A DNA stretch of 64,000 nt from CAWABB01 sp963701735 (GTDB lineage Bacteria; Bacteroidota; Ignavibacteria; UBA10030; UBA6906). The notes below the pieces were generated by a model, which did no database searches, was not told the origin of the DNA, and was given only the letters and a program-made list of their open reading frames with translations. The stretch covers positions 186,001 to 250,000 of the forward strand of contig CAVPBI010000017.1 in NCBI GenBank assembly GCA_963701735.1, written 5' to 3'. The translations under genes were made by a program, and so were the position numbers. This document shows, one piece after another, positions 52,167 to 63,348 of this stretch (its first letter is position 1; every line of letters begins with the position of its first letter).

Positions 52167-54036
52167 ATGCGCACCTACAGGAACGTACCGGCCGCCTTTG
52201 TCGCCATCGTAGGCATTCTATCCTGGAATATCGAATCATCCGCACAGACCCAGGTTCTCCGGGCCTTGGATTTTCAGCGAATTACGGGTTTTGAAACCGA
52301 ATGGTTCATTGCCGATATGAAGATGAGCGCGGATGCGACCAAGATCGTTTTCAGTACAGGCGGACCCACCAACAGAGTGTTCACACTGAACACGGATGGA
52401 AGCGGCCTGACGCAGATTTTCGATTTCCAACGACAGGGTTTCGGTCCTTCGGTGGACATTTCAGGCGACGGCGATCGAATCGTCTGGTGCGACGGCTACG
52501 GCGAATTGTACTCCGCGAATTCGGATGGAAGCGACGTGCGCGAACTGGCCACCCTGATCCCTCATCCACCGATCTGGTCTGATTTTGAACCGGAAATACC
52601 CTTGCCGCCAAGAATCACCCTCGACGGGAGTCAGATCTTCTTTGTCAACGCCATCTGGGATCCCCTCATGTCGGGAGTATGGCGAATCAACAGCGACGGC
52701 TCAAACCTGACTCAACTCTTCAACTATCTGGAGCTGTCCCGGGATGTCTTCGGCCGGGACGGAAGCGAGTACGTCAAGGCCCCGGCGTTTTCTGACGGTT
52801 TCAGCATCTCGGGCAATGGGACCCGGATGATTTTCGGAACACGCATTTTCAAACTGGAGGACGGCGATCTTAGACCGGGGTGATGCCATTGTCCTGCGGG
52901 GCTCCACGTTTCACAGGCTGGGAGAGTATGCAACAGGGAACCAGCCGTTTGCCACCGACCCTCAAGGCGATAACTTCGTCGTATTCCGGAGAGAATTGAA
53001 CGCCGAGAAAGGGGAGGATGAAATAAACGTCTACCATACCGGGCTCGGCACGGGGGATCCCGTGAAAGTGATCGGCGGGTTGAGTGTTTTCGGCACCGCG
53101 CGCAATGTCCAACTCACGTCGGACGGGAAGCAGGCGATTGTCTATGGAGGCATGAGCTCGCCGCCTGAATTGCCCATTTCGCTGGCCGATGGCGTGTCAG
53201 GCTCACGGTGGGATCTGGTCAATGTGGACGGCGCAAGCCTGAGGCAGGGCGCTTTTCGAATGTCGCTTTCGGCGCTGCCCTCGGTCAACGCCCGTGGAGA
53301 CATCTTTTGTTTCCTGGCAGCGAGCAATCCGCAGCAGATATGGATAGAGCGGCTCGGAAGTGATGGATCCCTTCTCGATCCATCCATCACGGGGGTTGAG
53401 CTGAACCCGGATTTTGTTTCGTCGGACCACACCACCGCCTCAACCTTCAAAGCGCATGTCCGGAGTACTCATGGACCCGTACAATCGGTCCAGTTCTCGG
53501 CGCTCAGAGACGGCGCCTATCATTTTCGTGTGCTGTCATCCGCTTTTCCGTTTACCTACATGATGGACGACGGCACATTTGGCGACGAGCATGCGGGTGA
53601 TGGATGGCATACCAATAACGATGTTCGGAAGGACCTGCCTGAAACGCCCAACGGTTCCTATACCGTGCGGATAGACGCGACAGACGGACAGAGTATCACT
53701 GCGGTGGATGCCGAACCGTTCTCGATCCGTGATGTTTCTTCCGGGATGTCGGGCAGAGACGACACAACACCGGTGGAGTTCCGCCTCTATCAGAATTCTC
53801 CGAACCCCTTCAACCCCTCGACCACAATCCGCTACGGTCTCCCGAGCCGCTCGCACATAACGCTCACCGTCTTCAACACGCTCGGGCAGCAGGTGGCAAC
53901 GCTTCAGGATGGAGAACAGGAGGCAGGGTATCACGAAGTCCAGTTCGATGCATCGGGACTGGCCAGCGGGGTGTATCTCTATCGTCTCCAGGCCGAGAAT
54001 TTCGTCCAGACAAGGACACTCATATTATTGCGATGA
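52167..54036 (+). CDS. Secreted beta-propeller protein with type IX sorting domain (one frameshift)
   Basis: The signal peptide is MRTYRNVPAAFVAIVGILSW then SSAQ (ATG 52167 after GAGAGGATGG). TolB/PD40-like propeller blades follow, with repeated SDG(S/T) turns: FTLNTDGSGLTQIFDF, YSANSDGSDVRELATL, WRINSDGSNLTQLFNY. A frame change near 52868-52876 is followed by more blades (DAIVLRGSTFHRLGEYATGN). The last about 80 residues are a Por/T9SS sorting domain: LYQNSPNPFNPSTTIRYGLP, VTLQDGE-like VATLQDGEQEAGYHEVQFDA, SGVYLYRLQAENFV. It is about 620 residues in total, exported and probably cell-surface attached. This is the strongest phylum clue. Confidence 0.87.
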
Positions 54037-54122
54037 CGATGGGGTACACCAAGGGGGTGGCATCCGGATAGGCAGTGGGAGTTGGACGAAAAATGCAGTG
54101 TTGAGTGGGCACCTCTGCCTGG

Positions 54123-54153
54123 TTGAAACGGTGGAGAATCTTCGCTACATTGC
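54123..54153 (+). promoter_or_regulatory. Bacteroidetes-type promoter for tRNA-Ser
   Basis: TTG at 54123-54125, 20 bases, TACATTGC at 54146-54153, 59 bases before the tRNA. It shares CGCTAYATT with the tRNA-His promoter. Confidence 0.45.
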
Positions 54154-54212
54154 CCCCGGCAACACGACGGCGGTGCTACCGATTGTGCTACCAGTTGGCG
54201 CGTAATCCACAC

Positions 54213-54295
54213 GGAGAGCTGGCAGAACGGCTATTGCACCGGTCTTGAAAACCGGCGCCCGCAAGGGCTTGGGGGTTCGAATCCCTCGCTCTCCG
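54213..54295 (+). tRNA. tRNA-Ser (TGA)
   Basis: This is a class II tRNA of 83 bases. Acceptor GGAGAGC pairs with GCTCTCC, with discriminator G. The anticodon stem CCGGT/ACCGG closes loop CTTGAAA with anticodon TGA. The long variable arm (GCGCCCGCAAGGGCTTG) is typical of Ser. The T-loop is TTCGAAT. No CCA is encoded. Confidence 0.97.
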
Positions 54296-54434
54296 CTTTC
54301 TGTCGAATCCCTACCTCCCTCCGCCCCCTTCCAGCACAAAAGGCGGCTGCATCGGTGGCACCTCAATTGTTCGTCCCGGCAAGCGGGGTGGAGCACACAG
54401 ACACTTCACTTACCCGTCTACGAAGGATCCCCTC

Positions 54435-57251
54435 ATGGACAAAACAACCGTCATCGCCATCCTGCTGGCCCTTGGCTTCGTCTTCAGTTCGGCGGCAGCT
54501 GAGACAAAGGAGTTCATGCTCCCGTACGAAAAGTACGTCCTGTCGAACGGCCTGAACGTGATTCTCCATGTCGACCGCTCTGACCCGATCGCGGCAGTGT
54601 ACGTTGTCTATCATGTCGGCTCTGCCCGGGAGGAAAAGGGGAGAACTGGCTTCGCCCATCTGTTCGAGCACCTCCGGTTCAACGAGTCGCAGGACATCCC
54701 CCAGGGACAGTGGTTCAAGCGTCTGCAGACTGCGGGAGCCTCGATGATCAACGGCTCCACCAACAGCGATCGCACCAACTACTTTGAGGTGGTTCCCAAA
54801 AATGCGATCGAGATGACGCTCTGGATGGAGGCGGATCGCATGGGCTTCCTGTTGAGCAAGTTCACGCAGGAAACCTTCCTCACCCAACAAAATGTCGTCC
54901 AGAATGAGAAGCGGCAGGGTGACAATAGCCCGTACTCCCAGACCAGCTACATCATGGATAAGCTGATGTATCCGGAGGATCACCCCTACAACTGGCAGGT
55001 GATCGGGTCGCTGGAGGACCTGGCGAATGCCTCGATTGACGATGCCATCAGGTTCCACAATAAATACTACGGCCCAAGCAACGCCACCCTCGTCGTTGCC
55101 GGTGACATCGACGTGCCTCAGACCAAGGCATGGATTGAACGATATTTTGGGGACATCGCCTCGGCCGAGAAGCCACGATCGCTTCCTCCGATGCCGGTGA
55201 AGCTCGACACAACCAGGCGAGCCTCCTATGAAGACAACCTGGCGAATGCACCGCAACTGACAATCGCGTTTCCCTCGGTGGAGGAGTACAATCGGGATGC
55301 GTATGCGCTGGACTACCTGGCGCATGTTTTTGGCGGGACGAAGAAATCCCCCCTCTACAAGATCATCGTGGAAGAAAGGAAGCTGGCTCCGTCCGTCATG
55401 GCCTTCAGCAGCGTCGGCGAACTCGCGGGCGTATTCCAGGTGACGATTCGGGCATTCCCGACGACGAAGCTTGGAGATGTGGAAGAGGCGGTGAAGGAAG
55501 CGTGTGCGCGGTTCGAGAAGGAAGGGTTCACGGACGCGGATGTCGAGCGACAGAAAGCCGGACTCGAATACCAGTTCTTCAACTCCATTGCGAGCGTGCT
55601 GGGGAAGTCGATGCGCCTCGCGGACTACAATATCTTCCAAGGGAATCCTGACTACATGTCGACGGACGTGCAGAACAGCCTGAGAGTGACGAAAGACGAC
55701 GTGTGGCGAGTGTACAACACATATGTCAAGGGAAAGCCGTATGTCGCCCTCAGCATCGTGCCCAAAGGAAAGACCGACCTTGCCGCACCCAACGCTACAC
55801 CCTTCGTCATCCCCGAGGAGTCGATAGAAAAGCAAGGAACAAAGAAGGAGATTGCGGGAACCCGCAAGCCCGAACTGATTCCGTCTACGATCGACCGGAC
55901 GAAGGAACCGGCCCTGGGGCCGGATCCTGCGGTGACGCTTCCGTCGATCTGGACCGACAAAACCTCCAACGGGATTCCAGTCTACGGGATCACGCAGAGC
56001 GAATTGCCGCTTGTCCAGTTCTCCATCCTGATCAGAGGGGGAATGCTGCTTGACCCACCATCGGGGATCGGGACAGGGTTCCTGACGGCCCGCCTGATGA
56101 ACGAGGGGACGAAGAACAGGACTCCGGTGGAGCTGCGTGAAAGGATCGAAGATCTTGGCGCGAACCTGACCATCTCCGGAGGGGACGAATGGATCACGTT
56201 GACCGGCAGTTGTCTCGCGAGCAAGCTCTCCGAGACCTTCGCCCTGGCAAAAGAGATGGTGCTCGAGCCACGGTGGGACGAAAAGGAATTCGCGATCGCG
56301 AAAGACCAGACGATCCAGAATCTGAAACGAATGGAGGCCTCTCCCGCATCGATTGCGCCGTCCGTCTTCGGCAAACTGGTCTATGGCTCCGAGAATGTCC
56401 TGGCGAACCAGGTGATGGGGACGCAGAAATCCATCGAGGCGTTGACGATCGGCGATCTGAAGGCCTATTATCAGCGCTCTTTCTCGCCGGCGGAGTCAAA
56501 AATCGTCGTCGTCGGGGATATCGGGAAGGAACAATCCGTAGCAGCGTTCAACGGCCTGAAGGACTGGAATGCGGAAGGCGTGAAGGTCCCGCGGGCATCG
56601 GCGCCTGTGCCGGCGAAAGCGGGCATCTACTTCGTGGATATCCCCCAGGCAAAACAGTCTGTCTTCTCCGTGGGGCATGCGGGATTGCCCTACGGCGATC
56701 GGGATTACTACCCGGCTGTGGTGATGAACCACAAACTTGGAGGTGATTTCTCCAGCATCCTCAACATGATCCTGCGCGAAACGAAGTCGTTTACGTACGG
56801 AGCCCGCTCGTCCTTCGAGGGTTCAACCTCCGCGGGTACCTTTCGCATCTCTGTTCCTGTGCAATCCAACGCAACGTGGGAAACGGCACAGATCATACGT
56901 GACGAGGTCGCAAAGTACCGCCAGGGGATCTCGGCGGGGGACCTGAATCAGGTGAAGAGCGTGCTCCTCAAGAGCAACGCCGGGAGATTCGAGACCCTTA
57001 GCCAGCTCGGCCGCATGCTTATGCCGGTGGCGCAATACGGATTGCCCTTCGACTATGTCCGCCAGCGCGAGGAGATCGTCAGGACTATGACGGTGGAGCA
57101 GCACCGTGCCCTGGCGCAGAAATACCTCCGGCCGGACCAGATGATCTATGTCATTGTCGGCGACAGGGCGACGCAGTTCGAGAAGCTGAAGGAACTCGGG
57201 CTTGGAGATCCGGTCCTGGTAGACAAGGATGCAAAACCCGTAACGAGGTAG
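54435..57251 (+). CDS. M16 family metallopeptidase (pitrilysin/PqqL-type, two-domain)
   Basis: This 938-residue exported protease has a signal peptide (about residues 1-22, ending SSAAAE). The first M16 domain holds the inverted zinc motif His75-Leu-Phe-Glu-His79 (HLFEH), with the distal ligand Glu158 in QNVVQNEKR. An inactive-type second half starts near residue 500 (LPSIWTDKTSNGIPVYGITQ) with peptidase-C modules (QRSFSPAESKIVVVGDIGKE). The length fits a single-chain two-domain M16 that works without a separate partner. It probably degrades peptides in the periplasm. No frame errors are seen over 2.8 kb, unlike its neighbours. It may be transcribed with the upstream tRNA-Ser. Confidence 0.95.
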   Translation: MDKTTVIAILLALGFVFSSAAAETKEFMLPYEKYVLSNGLNVILHVDRSDPIAAVYVVYHVGSAREEKGRTGFAHLFEHLRFNESQDIPQGQWFKRLQTAGASMINGSTNSDRTNYFEVVPKNAIEMTLWMEADRMGFLLSKFTQETFLTQQNVVQNEKRQGDNSPYSQTSYIMDKLMYPEDHPYNWQVIGSLEDLANASIDDAIRFHNKYYGPSNATLVVAGDIDVPQTKAWIERYFGDIASAEKPRSLPPMPVKLDTTRRASYEDNLANAPQLTIAFPSVEEYNRDAYALDYLAHVFGGTKKSPLYKIIVEERKLAPSVMAFSSVGELAGVFQVTIRAFPTTKLGDVEEAVKEACARFEKEGFTDADVERQKAGLEYQFFNSIASVLGKSMRLADYNIFQGNPDYMSTDVQNSLRVTKDDVWRVYNTYVKGKPYVALSIVPKGKTDLAAPNATPFVIPEESIEKQGTKKEIAGTRKPELIPSTIDRTKEPALGPDPAVTLPSIWTDKTSNGIPVYGITQSELPLVQFSILIRGGMLLDPPSGIGTGFLTARLMNEGTKNRTPVELRERIEDLGANLTISGGDEWITLTGSCLASKLSETFALAKEMVLEPRWDEKEFAIAKDQTIQNLKRMEASPASIAPSVFGKLVYGSENVLANQVMGTQKSIEALTIGDLKAYYQRSFSPAESKIVVVGDIGKEQSVAAFNGLKDWNAEGVKVPRASAPVPAKAGIYFVDIPQAKQSVFSVGHAGLPYGDRDYYPAVVMNHKLGGDFSSILNMILRETKSFTYGARSSFEGSTSAGTFRISVPVQSNATWETAQIIRDEVAKYRQGISAGDLNQVKSVLLKSNAGRFETLSQLGRMLMPVAQYGLPFDYVRQREEIVRTMTVEQHRALAQKYLRPDQMIYVIVGDRATQFEKLKELGLGDPVLVDKDAKPVTR

Positions 57252-57305
57252 TTTCGCGCGGGGCATTCGACCGGAAAGCCCGCGCTGTCAGCATGTGAGG
57301 CAACC

Positions 57306-60300
57306 ATGATGATCCGATTCCTGCTTCTGGCGCTGCTGGCCCTGGTCGGGAGTAGCGCACGTTCCTCGGACCAGTCTTCTCCAGAGAGCCGGACCGACGC
57401 CATGAGTATACCCGCTGCTCTGCAAACACACGTCATTACCGTGACGTTCGGGAAGTCGTTCCCGTACGCGTCCCCCACCAGCAACGAAGCGCTCCGCTGG
57501 GATGGAAACCTTCAACTCGAAGGCGGCACACGTCCTCTGGATCGACAAGCTCCTGTATGCGCGGACCGAGTGGGAGAAGGGGTGGAGCGGGTGTTCCCGG
57601 GAGTACCGGCACAGGCTCCAGAAGCCCGAATGGAAGAGCGAGATCGTTCCCGGGTCTGGAAACGGGACGGAAGGCATTCGCTTTGCCTTCGAAGGGACGC
57701 CTTCTACGATCGTCACGATCGCGACCCAATCCAGGACTGTCAGCTTCCGGATGGAGGAGCTGATCGAGAAAGAGATGCTCGAGTACCACTGCGGCGCCCA
57801 CTATTCGGGCCAGCCGATTGTCGTCTTCCTGGGGCAGGACGGCAGAATACGGGTAACGCGCAAACAGTATCTCGCGGAACTCGAGAAGGAGCAGCGGGCG
57901 GGTGCCATCCTTCTCCCCGACGATTTTGCCGGGACGAAGGCGCATTTTATGAGCACCTATTGCGCAACAGTGCCGGCTGCCGGCCAGTCCGATGCGGCAT
58001 TCGACATCACACACTACGCCAGGCTCCCCGCGGATACCTGCCTCCTGCACGCGCAGCTCATGGCCGCGCAGGACCGGGAGGGCGGCCTCGATGTGGTGGA
58101 CGATTGGATGACCGTCGGCTTCACCGTCGGACCGTATCACCGGGACATCCGCTACTACTTCTCGAAGTTCCGGATGGTGCAGAAGATGATCGATCTGTAT
58201 GTCCCCGTTCCATCCGCCCTGCTGAAAGAGAAAGGCAATTCGGTGCGGATCGAGAATCGCGATAGCAGGTTTAAGCTGCTCGTGCACCGCCTCTACGTCA
58301 ACGACAAACCCGTTTCGCACAAGGCCAATCTCCAGCGCCTTCCCGCGCTTCCCGGAGAGCCGAACTTCTGGATCGGGTATGACGAGAACACGCTCTCTCC
58401 GCAGAACGGCGAAGTGGACACGGTCCTTCGGATGATGGGCGAGGAGGAAATCGGGAACTACATGCTGTTCCGTTTTCAGGAAGTGCACAATGTCGCCACG
58501 GCTGACGATTTCACGCGCTGGGCCAAAATGCTGCTGACGTATGGCATGCGTGCCGGGCTGGACATGCCCAGGGGGAGCACGGGCGATCCTATCCTTCGGA
58601 GCATGCTCGGCACAAACTTCCTGGGCGTCCATCAGCATGAAATGAGCAACCTGATCTACGGATGGGGCGATGCTGATCCGCTTGAAGTACGCCAGGCAGC
58701 GAACGCTCCCCGATTGTGAGGAGCAGTACACGAAGCGCGTCCGGGGAATCGAGATATTCGGTCAGGCGCTGCCCATCACCCATCTTGACTACAGGGCGGG
58801 TGTGGGCCTTGTGTTCAGCGAACCCCCCACGGGACACACAACGCTGATGTTCGCCAGCCAGCGGGGGTCGGCGTATGCATTTGACAGGAGTCTCTGGGGC
58901 GTCCACAACGCCAACCACATTCCCCGCATGCCGGCGGACGGGGCCACCGAACGCCGCAATTTCATCCTGTTGTGGCAGGCCTGGCTCTACGGGGCGAGGC
59001 TGATGTATGACGAAGAATCCGCCCTCTACGCTCTCCATGACGCGCCGCGTTCGTTTGCAGACTGGTACACGTTCAACAGGCGCAGGCAGATGCAGGAGCT
59101 CTATCATTATGCGTCCGCCATCGATCTCGGGAGGGAGGTCGTCCGGATCGGGTTCCTTCAGGGAAGGTACGATTGCCTCGTCGGCGGCCTGCAGTCCGGT
59201 CCCGACACGAAGCGCAGCAAGGTCTGGGGGATGATCGGTCCGGAGACCCCTGCGTGGGAATACAATACTCCCGAGCGGGGCTGGGAGCTCCTGGACACGT
59301 TCATGCCGGGGGTGTGGCTCTATCCTGTCCTCCAGGACCCGACGCGCATGAGGCAGTTTTTCGGCGGATCGCCATACGGCCAGGTGGATCTCGTCCCCGG
59401 TGAATCGCCACCGGAGAAACTCTCGAAGTATCGCCTGCTGGTTCTGCCCGGATGGAATTCAATGAGCGAGGAGATGTACGAGAGGTTGATCCGCTATGTG
59501 CACGACGGCGGACACCTGGTGCTGAGTGCCGCACAGTGCACGAGGCACGTCACGCGTGATTTTCTCCTGGACAAGGACGGATTTCAATGTCCTGAACTCC
59601 GGCGATCTGACCGCGCTGGCAGGGGTGCGGGTCAAAGGGGTCGAGCGCGCCGATCACCAGGATCTCGTGGGTCAACGGGCCGTCCGTCGACGCACGCGGC
59701 CTCCCCGGCCTCGCGACAGAAATCACCACCGCGAGGGCGCTGGCCACCGATGAACATGGCAACCCCGTGCTCGTCGAGCATGCGGTGGGGAAGGGGAAGG
59801 TCTGGCTGCTCACGGTGGGCGAGTACTGGGGGGCGCCTGCGCTCGACGCGTTCCGCTCATTGCTGGGGGAGAAGCTCTCCGCAAGGCTTCAGACCGATGC
59901 GAGGATTACGGGAGATGCGCGGGACGTGGACTACCATCTTTACGCGTGCGCCGACGGATGGCGACGCATAGCACTCCTGAACACCGACTGGACCACCGCG
60001 GGCAACATCAAGCGGGTGAAGCTTCACACCTCGAAGCTGGATATGCCCATTGATGTCATGGAAGGCCGCATCACGCAGGTCCTGGAGAAGGACGGGTTCG
60101 CTGTGGCGTTTACCACTCCGGGCACCATCTGCGAACCGACGACATCCCCGGGAGGGGAACTCAGGATCAAGGCCTCGGGAGTCGGTAAGGCCGAGGATTC
60201 GCGTGCTCGGCCCGGGCGGCGGTGCGGGCATCGACATCGACGGCCGGGCGGTACATCCATCGGCCGACGGAACGTTCACGTTTGACTTCGGGGAACGCTG

Positions 60301-60343
60301 GAGAGAGGTTTCGCTGCGCGCCAGGCTGCGCCAACCAGACTGA
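57306..60343 (+). CDS. Large secreted glycoside-hydrolase-like protein (five frameshifts)
   Basis: The signal peptide is MMIRFLLLALLALVGSSARS (ATG 57306). The chain of about 1,010 residues is rebuilt over joins near 57505, 58680, 59575, 59735 and 60205, all in the extra-base direction. Parts seen are an N-terminal domain (HVITVTFGKSFPYASP), a central region of barrel-like blocks (FDITHYARLPADTCLLHAQL, HNANHIPRMPADGATERRNF, YHYASAIDLGREVVRIGFLQ), then a GATase-like domain of the beta-galactosidase trimerisation type (YRLLVLPGWNSMSEEMYERL, IRYVHDGGHLVLSAAQ). A C-terminal beta domain ends FDFGERWREVSLRARL. The order suggests a GH-A-type enzyme like GH42, but no catalytic acids can be assigned. 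It lies between the M16 protease and convergent GH2 genes. Confidence 0.72.
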
Positions 60344-60408
60344 AGCTGCGAGCGACTTCGAGGGGCCGGGAATTCAGGGGGCGCGGTGTGCAGAAGAACG
60401 ACTGGCAG

Positions 60409-63098
60409 TCACTCAATTCTCACGTACTGCTCGCTGACATTCCACCCGCGAATCGACACCAGCGCGTCTGCGGAGCTTACGCCGGGTGCATGCTCAATCG
60501 TGAATGTCTGTTTCTCGCCGGGCGGGATGGATACGTAGTTGTCACGATAGAAGACCGGCAGGATCCTCTTCTTTGACTCGCCATTGACCAGCGACATCCG
60601 CAGGAAGAATGCCAGCGGCCCGCCTGCGGGGTTTTCGATGCTCACCTCGATCCGTCCTTCGCCCACCCGTCTGGCTACCGCATTCACCTGTGCCCCGGCC
60701 ATCTGCCGGAGGCCGCTGTACGCCTCCGTGGAATCCGGATACCAGTAGAGGTTCTGGCTGAGCACGTTCCGGGAAACGTCGAGCAGCCGAAGACTCAAGA
60801 ATCCTCCCTCCCGCGCAAAGGCTATCTTCAAGGGCATTCACGATCGTGTCGATCTTCTGGACGGAGGAGGGGCCTATCTCCACAAACCACTGCAAGATCA
60901 GGGAATCCTTCCCCGCAATATCAAAGGTCCGCGCCTGCACCATCAGGTCATGTTGTGGGCGGAAGGTGTTGTTGACCACCCACAACATCCCGTCTGCGGG
61001 GCTGCACATGACGTGCAACGGTTCGTTGGCATGATGCAGTCCGTAGAGGCCCGCGTTTGGATCGAGGTAGTAGTCGTACATCTGCCCGCGCATCGCGGTC
61101 CACGGGTTCTGGGTCTTCCAGATGATGACCCCGGTGTACCACTCCCACATGTGCGCCAGGTGTCCTTCCATCAGAGCCCTGTACTGGTCGTAGTTCACCA
61201 GCTGCGCCCTGTCGGCGAAATCCTTCACGTCGCCGGGCTTTCCGTACGCCTCGATGCTCTTCCCGTACCATGGATACTTGTGGAATCTCCAGACCGAGTC
61301 GATCTTCCTGGAGCCCTCATCCGGCATCACCATATTCTCGGGCGGGATGAAGCGTTCGAGCGATTCGAGATCTCCCATGCCAACCGATCCGATCTCCGAG
61401 TTGAAGGGGAACGAACGGTACTCCCAGAAGTAACGATTCAGCCGGAGGCCGTATGGGCCGTCGCCGTTCCCTCCGATGAAGTTGTACGACATGCTGTCCG
61501 CGTTGGAATACGTAAAGAAATAGCGGCTGCTGTCGAGCGCTGGAAGCAGGGAATCCTGCATGGCCACCAGGATATCCTCGGGGGGCGGGATCTCGTTGCC
61601 CCCGCAGTAGAACGCGAGGGAGGGGTGGTTGCGGATCATCTTCACCTGATCGGCCACGGAACGGAGGAACAGCGCATGGTCGTCGGGATACCTTCGCCGT
61701 GTCCACTGGTCTTCTGACTTCTTCGGATCCAGCCACTTGCCGTTGCAGTCGCCTGACATCCAGAAGTCCTGCATCACCAGCAGGCCGTACCTGTCGCACG
61801 CCTCGTAGAATTCGGGCCGTTCGGTGATGCCGCCTCCCCAGATCCGGATCAGGTTGAGGTTCATGTCGCGATGAAACCGTATCTCTGCGTCGTATCGCTC
61901 CGGCGAGAGGCGGAGCATGGCATCCGAGACGATCCAGTTCCCGCCCTTTACGAAGACGTGCTGGCCATTGACAAGTACCTCGCGGCTTCGTGTCTGCGGA
62001 TTCCATCGTGTCTGAATGTCGCGGATGCCGGTGGTGACGGCCCGCTCATCCATGAGCGTTCCATCGATCCCTTCGAACTGAATCAGGACTGTCGTCAGGT
62101 CCTGCGGGCCGAACCCGTTCGGCCACCACAACCTGGGATTCCTCACCGTGTGGTCAGGGAGCTGCACGTGCGCTGTCGAAAAAGGCCCCAGTTGGACCTC
62201 CTTCCGGACCGTCGCCCCATCCAGCGCGTACTGCAATGCTCCCCGGACCGTCTCGCCGGTCGGATTCTCGACTTCCGCGCTCACGCGGAGGATCGCCGGG
62301 GCCTGCGGCTGGCCGGGAAGTCTCTTCCCCGGTACCAGGGTGACCACGTACGGGTTGTTCACGCTGATGGTATTCGTCGTCTCGATGGTCACGTTGTCCC
62401 AGATTCCCGTGTTCCGGTCGGGGATGGACTGAATCCAATCCCACCCGGCAACGTACTGGCTTGACACATTCCGCCCGATCGGTGCCGTCGCCGCCCTGAC
62501 CGCCGTTCGCCTTCCCCACCGGATCGGGGGGATACACCAGAACTGCGAGCCTGTTGTTTCCGTTGCCGGAGAGGGCCGATGTGATGTTGTACGCTTGACG
62601 AAGGAACATCCCGTAGTGCGTCTTCTCATTCAACTGCCGGCCGTTCAGATAGATATCGCACCCATAGTTCACCCCCCGAAAGCGCAGCCAGACCTGGCGC
62701 TTTCCGTGCGGCGGCTCCTCTCGAAAGTCTTTCACGAACCAGTAGGTATACCGGTCCCGTCCTGTCTCGTAGATGTCAGGGATCCGCCTGTTGTTCATGC
62801 CGTAGAAAGGATCCGGGGCCAGCCTGTTGTTCACGAGCGTGGTCAGGACCGTACCCGGCACGGTGGCGGGGGACCAGCCCGAAAGCGGGAGGGAAGGCTT
62901 TGAAAGCTCCTCGCCCGTCGCATGCACATCCCGCACATTCATGCAGATCCAGCCGGAATCCAGGTCGTGCTCCCTTCGCGGCTGACTGATCGGGGCCTCA
63001 TGCGTGGACGTCTCTGTCGACGTGCAGGAGGGAAGGCCGCACAACAGGATTGAACCTGTCATGCCGGCGACAATCGTCTTGAACATGTTCGGGCTCAT
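60409..63098 (-). CDS. Glycoside hydrolase family 2 lipoprotein (beta-mannosidase/exo-glucosaminidase-like; two frameshifts)
   Basis: The lipoprotein signal ends LLCGLPSC. The sugar-binding domain has WSPATVPGTVLTTLVNNRL and WLRFRGVNYGCDIYLNGRQL. The frame changes near 62470-62490, then AGWDWIQSIPDRNTGIWDNV and GH2 barrel motifs: VKGGNWIVSDAMLRLSPERY, NLIRIWGGGITERPEFYEAC, acid/base Glu in FYCGGNEI, nucleophile Glu in FNSEIGSVG. A second change near 60825-60845 leads to the C-terminal beta domain (RDNYVSIPPGEKQTFTIEH). The total is about 890 residues. FxSExG with CGGNE is the pattern of exo-beta-glucosaminidases and beta-mannosidases rather than beta-galactosidase. It should trim exo-linked sugars at the outer membrane or periplasm. 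Confidence 0.88.
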
Positions 63099-63232
63099 CT
63101 TGGACTTATGAACTCCCCCCGGGCCGCGAGCGACAGCGAATTCGGGGAGAAGACAATTCGGATCTGGACAGATTCAAACAGGATACCACAAAAGAACGTG
63201 TGCAACAAGAGCAAGGGGAAAATGCGACGGGC

Positions 63233-63263
63233 TTGAACGGGGCTTCGGGCCTCACTATCTTCA
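63233..63263 (+). promoter_or_regulatory. Bacteroidetes-type promoter for the gene at 63349
   Basis: TTG at 63233-63235, 20 bases, TATCTTCA at 63256-63263, 85 bases before the ATG. A divergent weak match (TTG-N20-TATCCTGT, minus strand) may serve the GH2 gene. Confidence 0.42.
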
Positions 63264-63348
63264 GGGCACCCTGTGAGTGAGCACGCCATGTCGTGGCGAC
63301 AGGATGCCGTTTGCACGGGGGATGGTCACCGTAACCTCGGGAGGACAG

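Noticed and set aside
57256..57285. GC hairpin after the M16 gene
   Set aside because: A 7-bp stem with a 16-base loop and no T-run. It may help termination but is not distinct from GC background.
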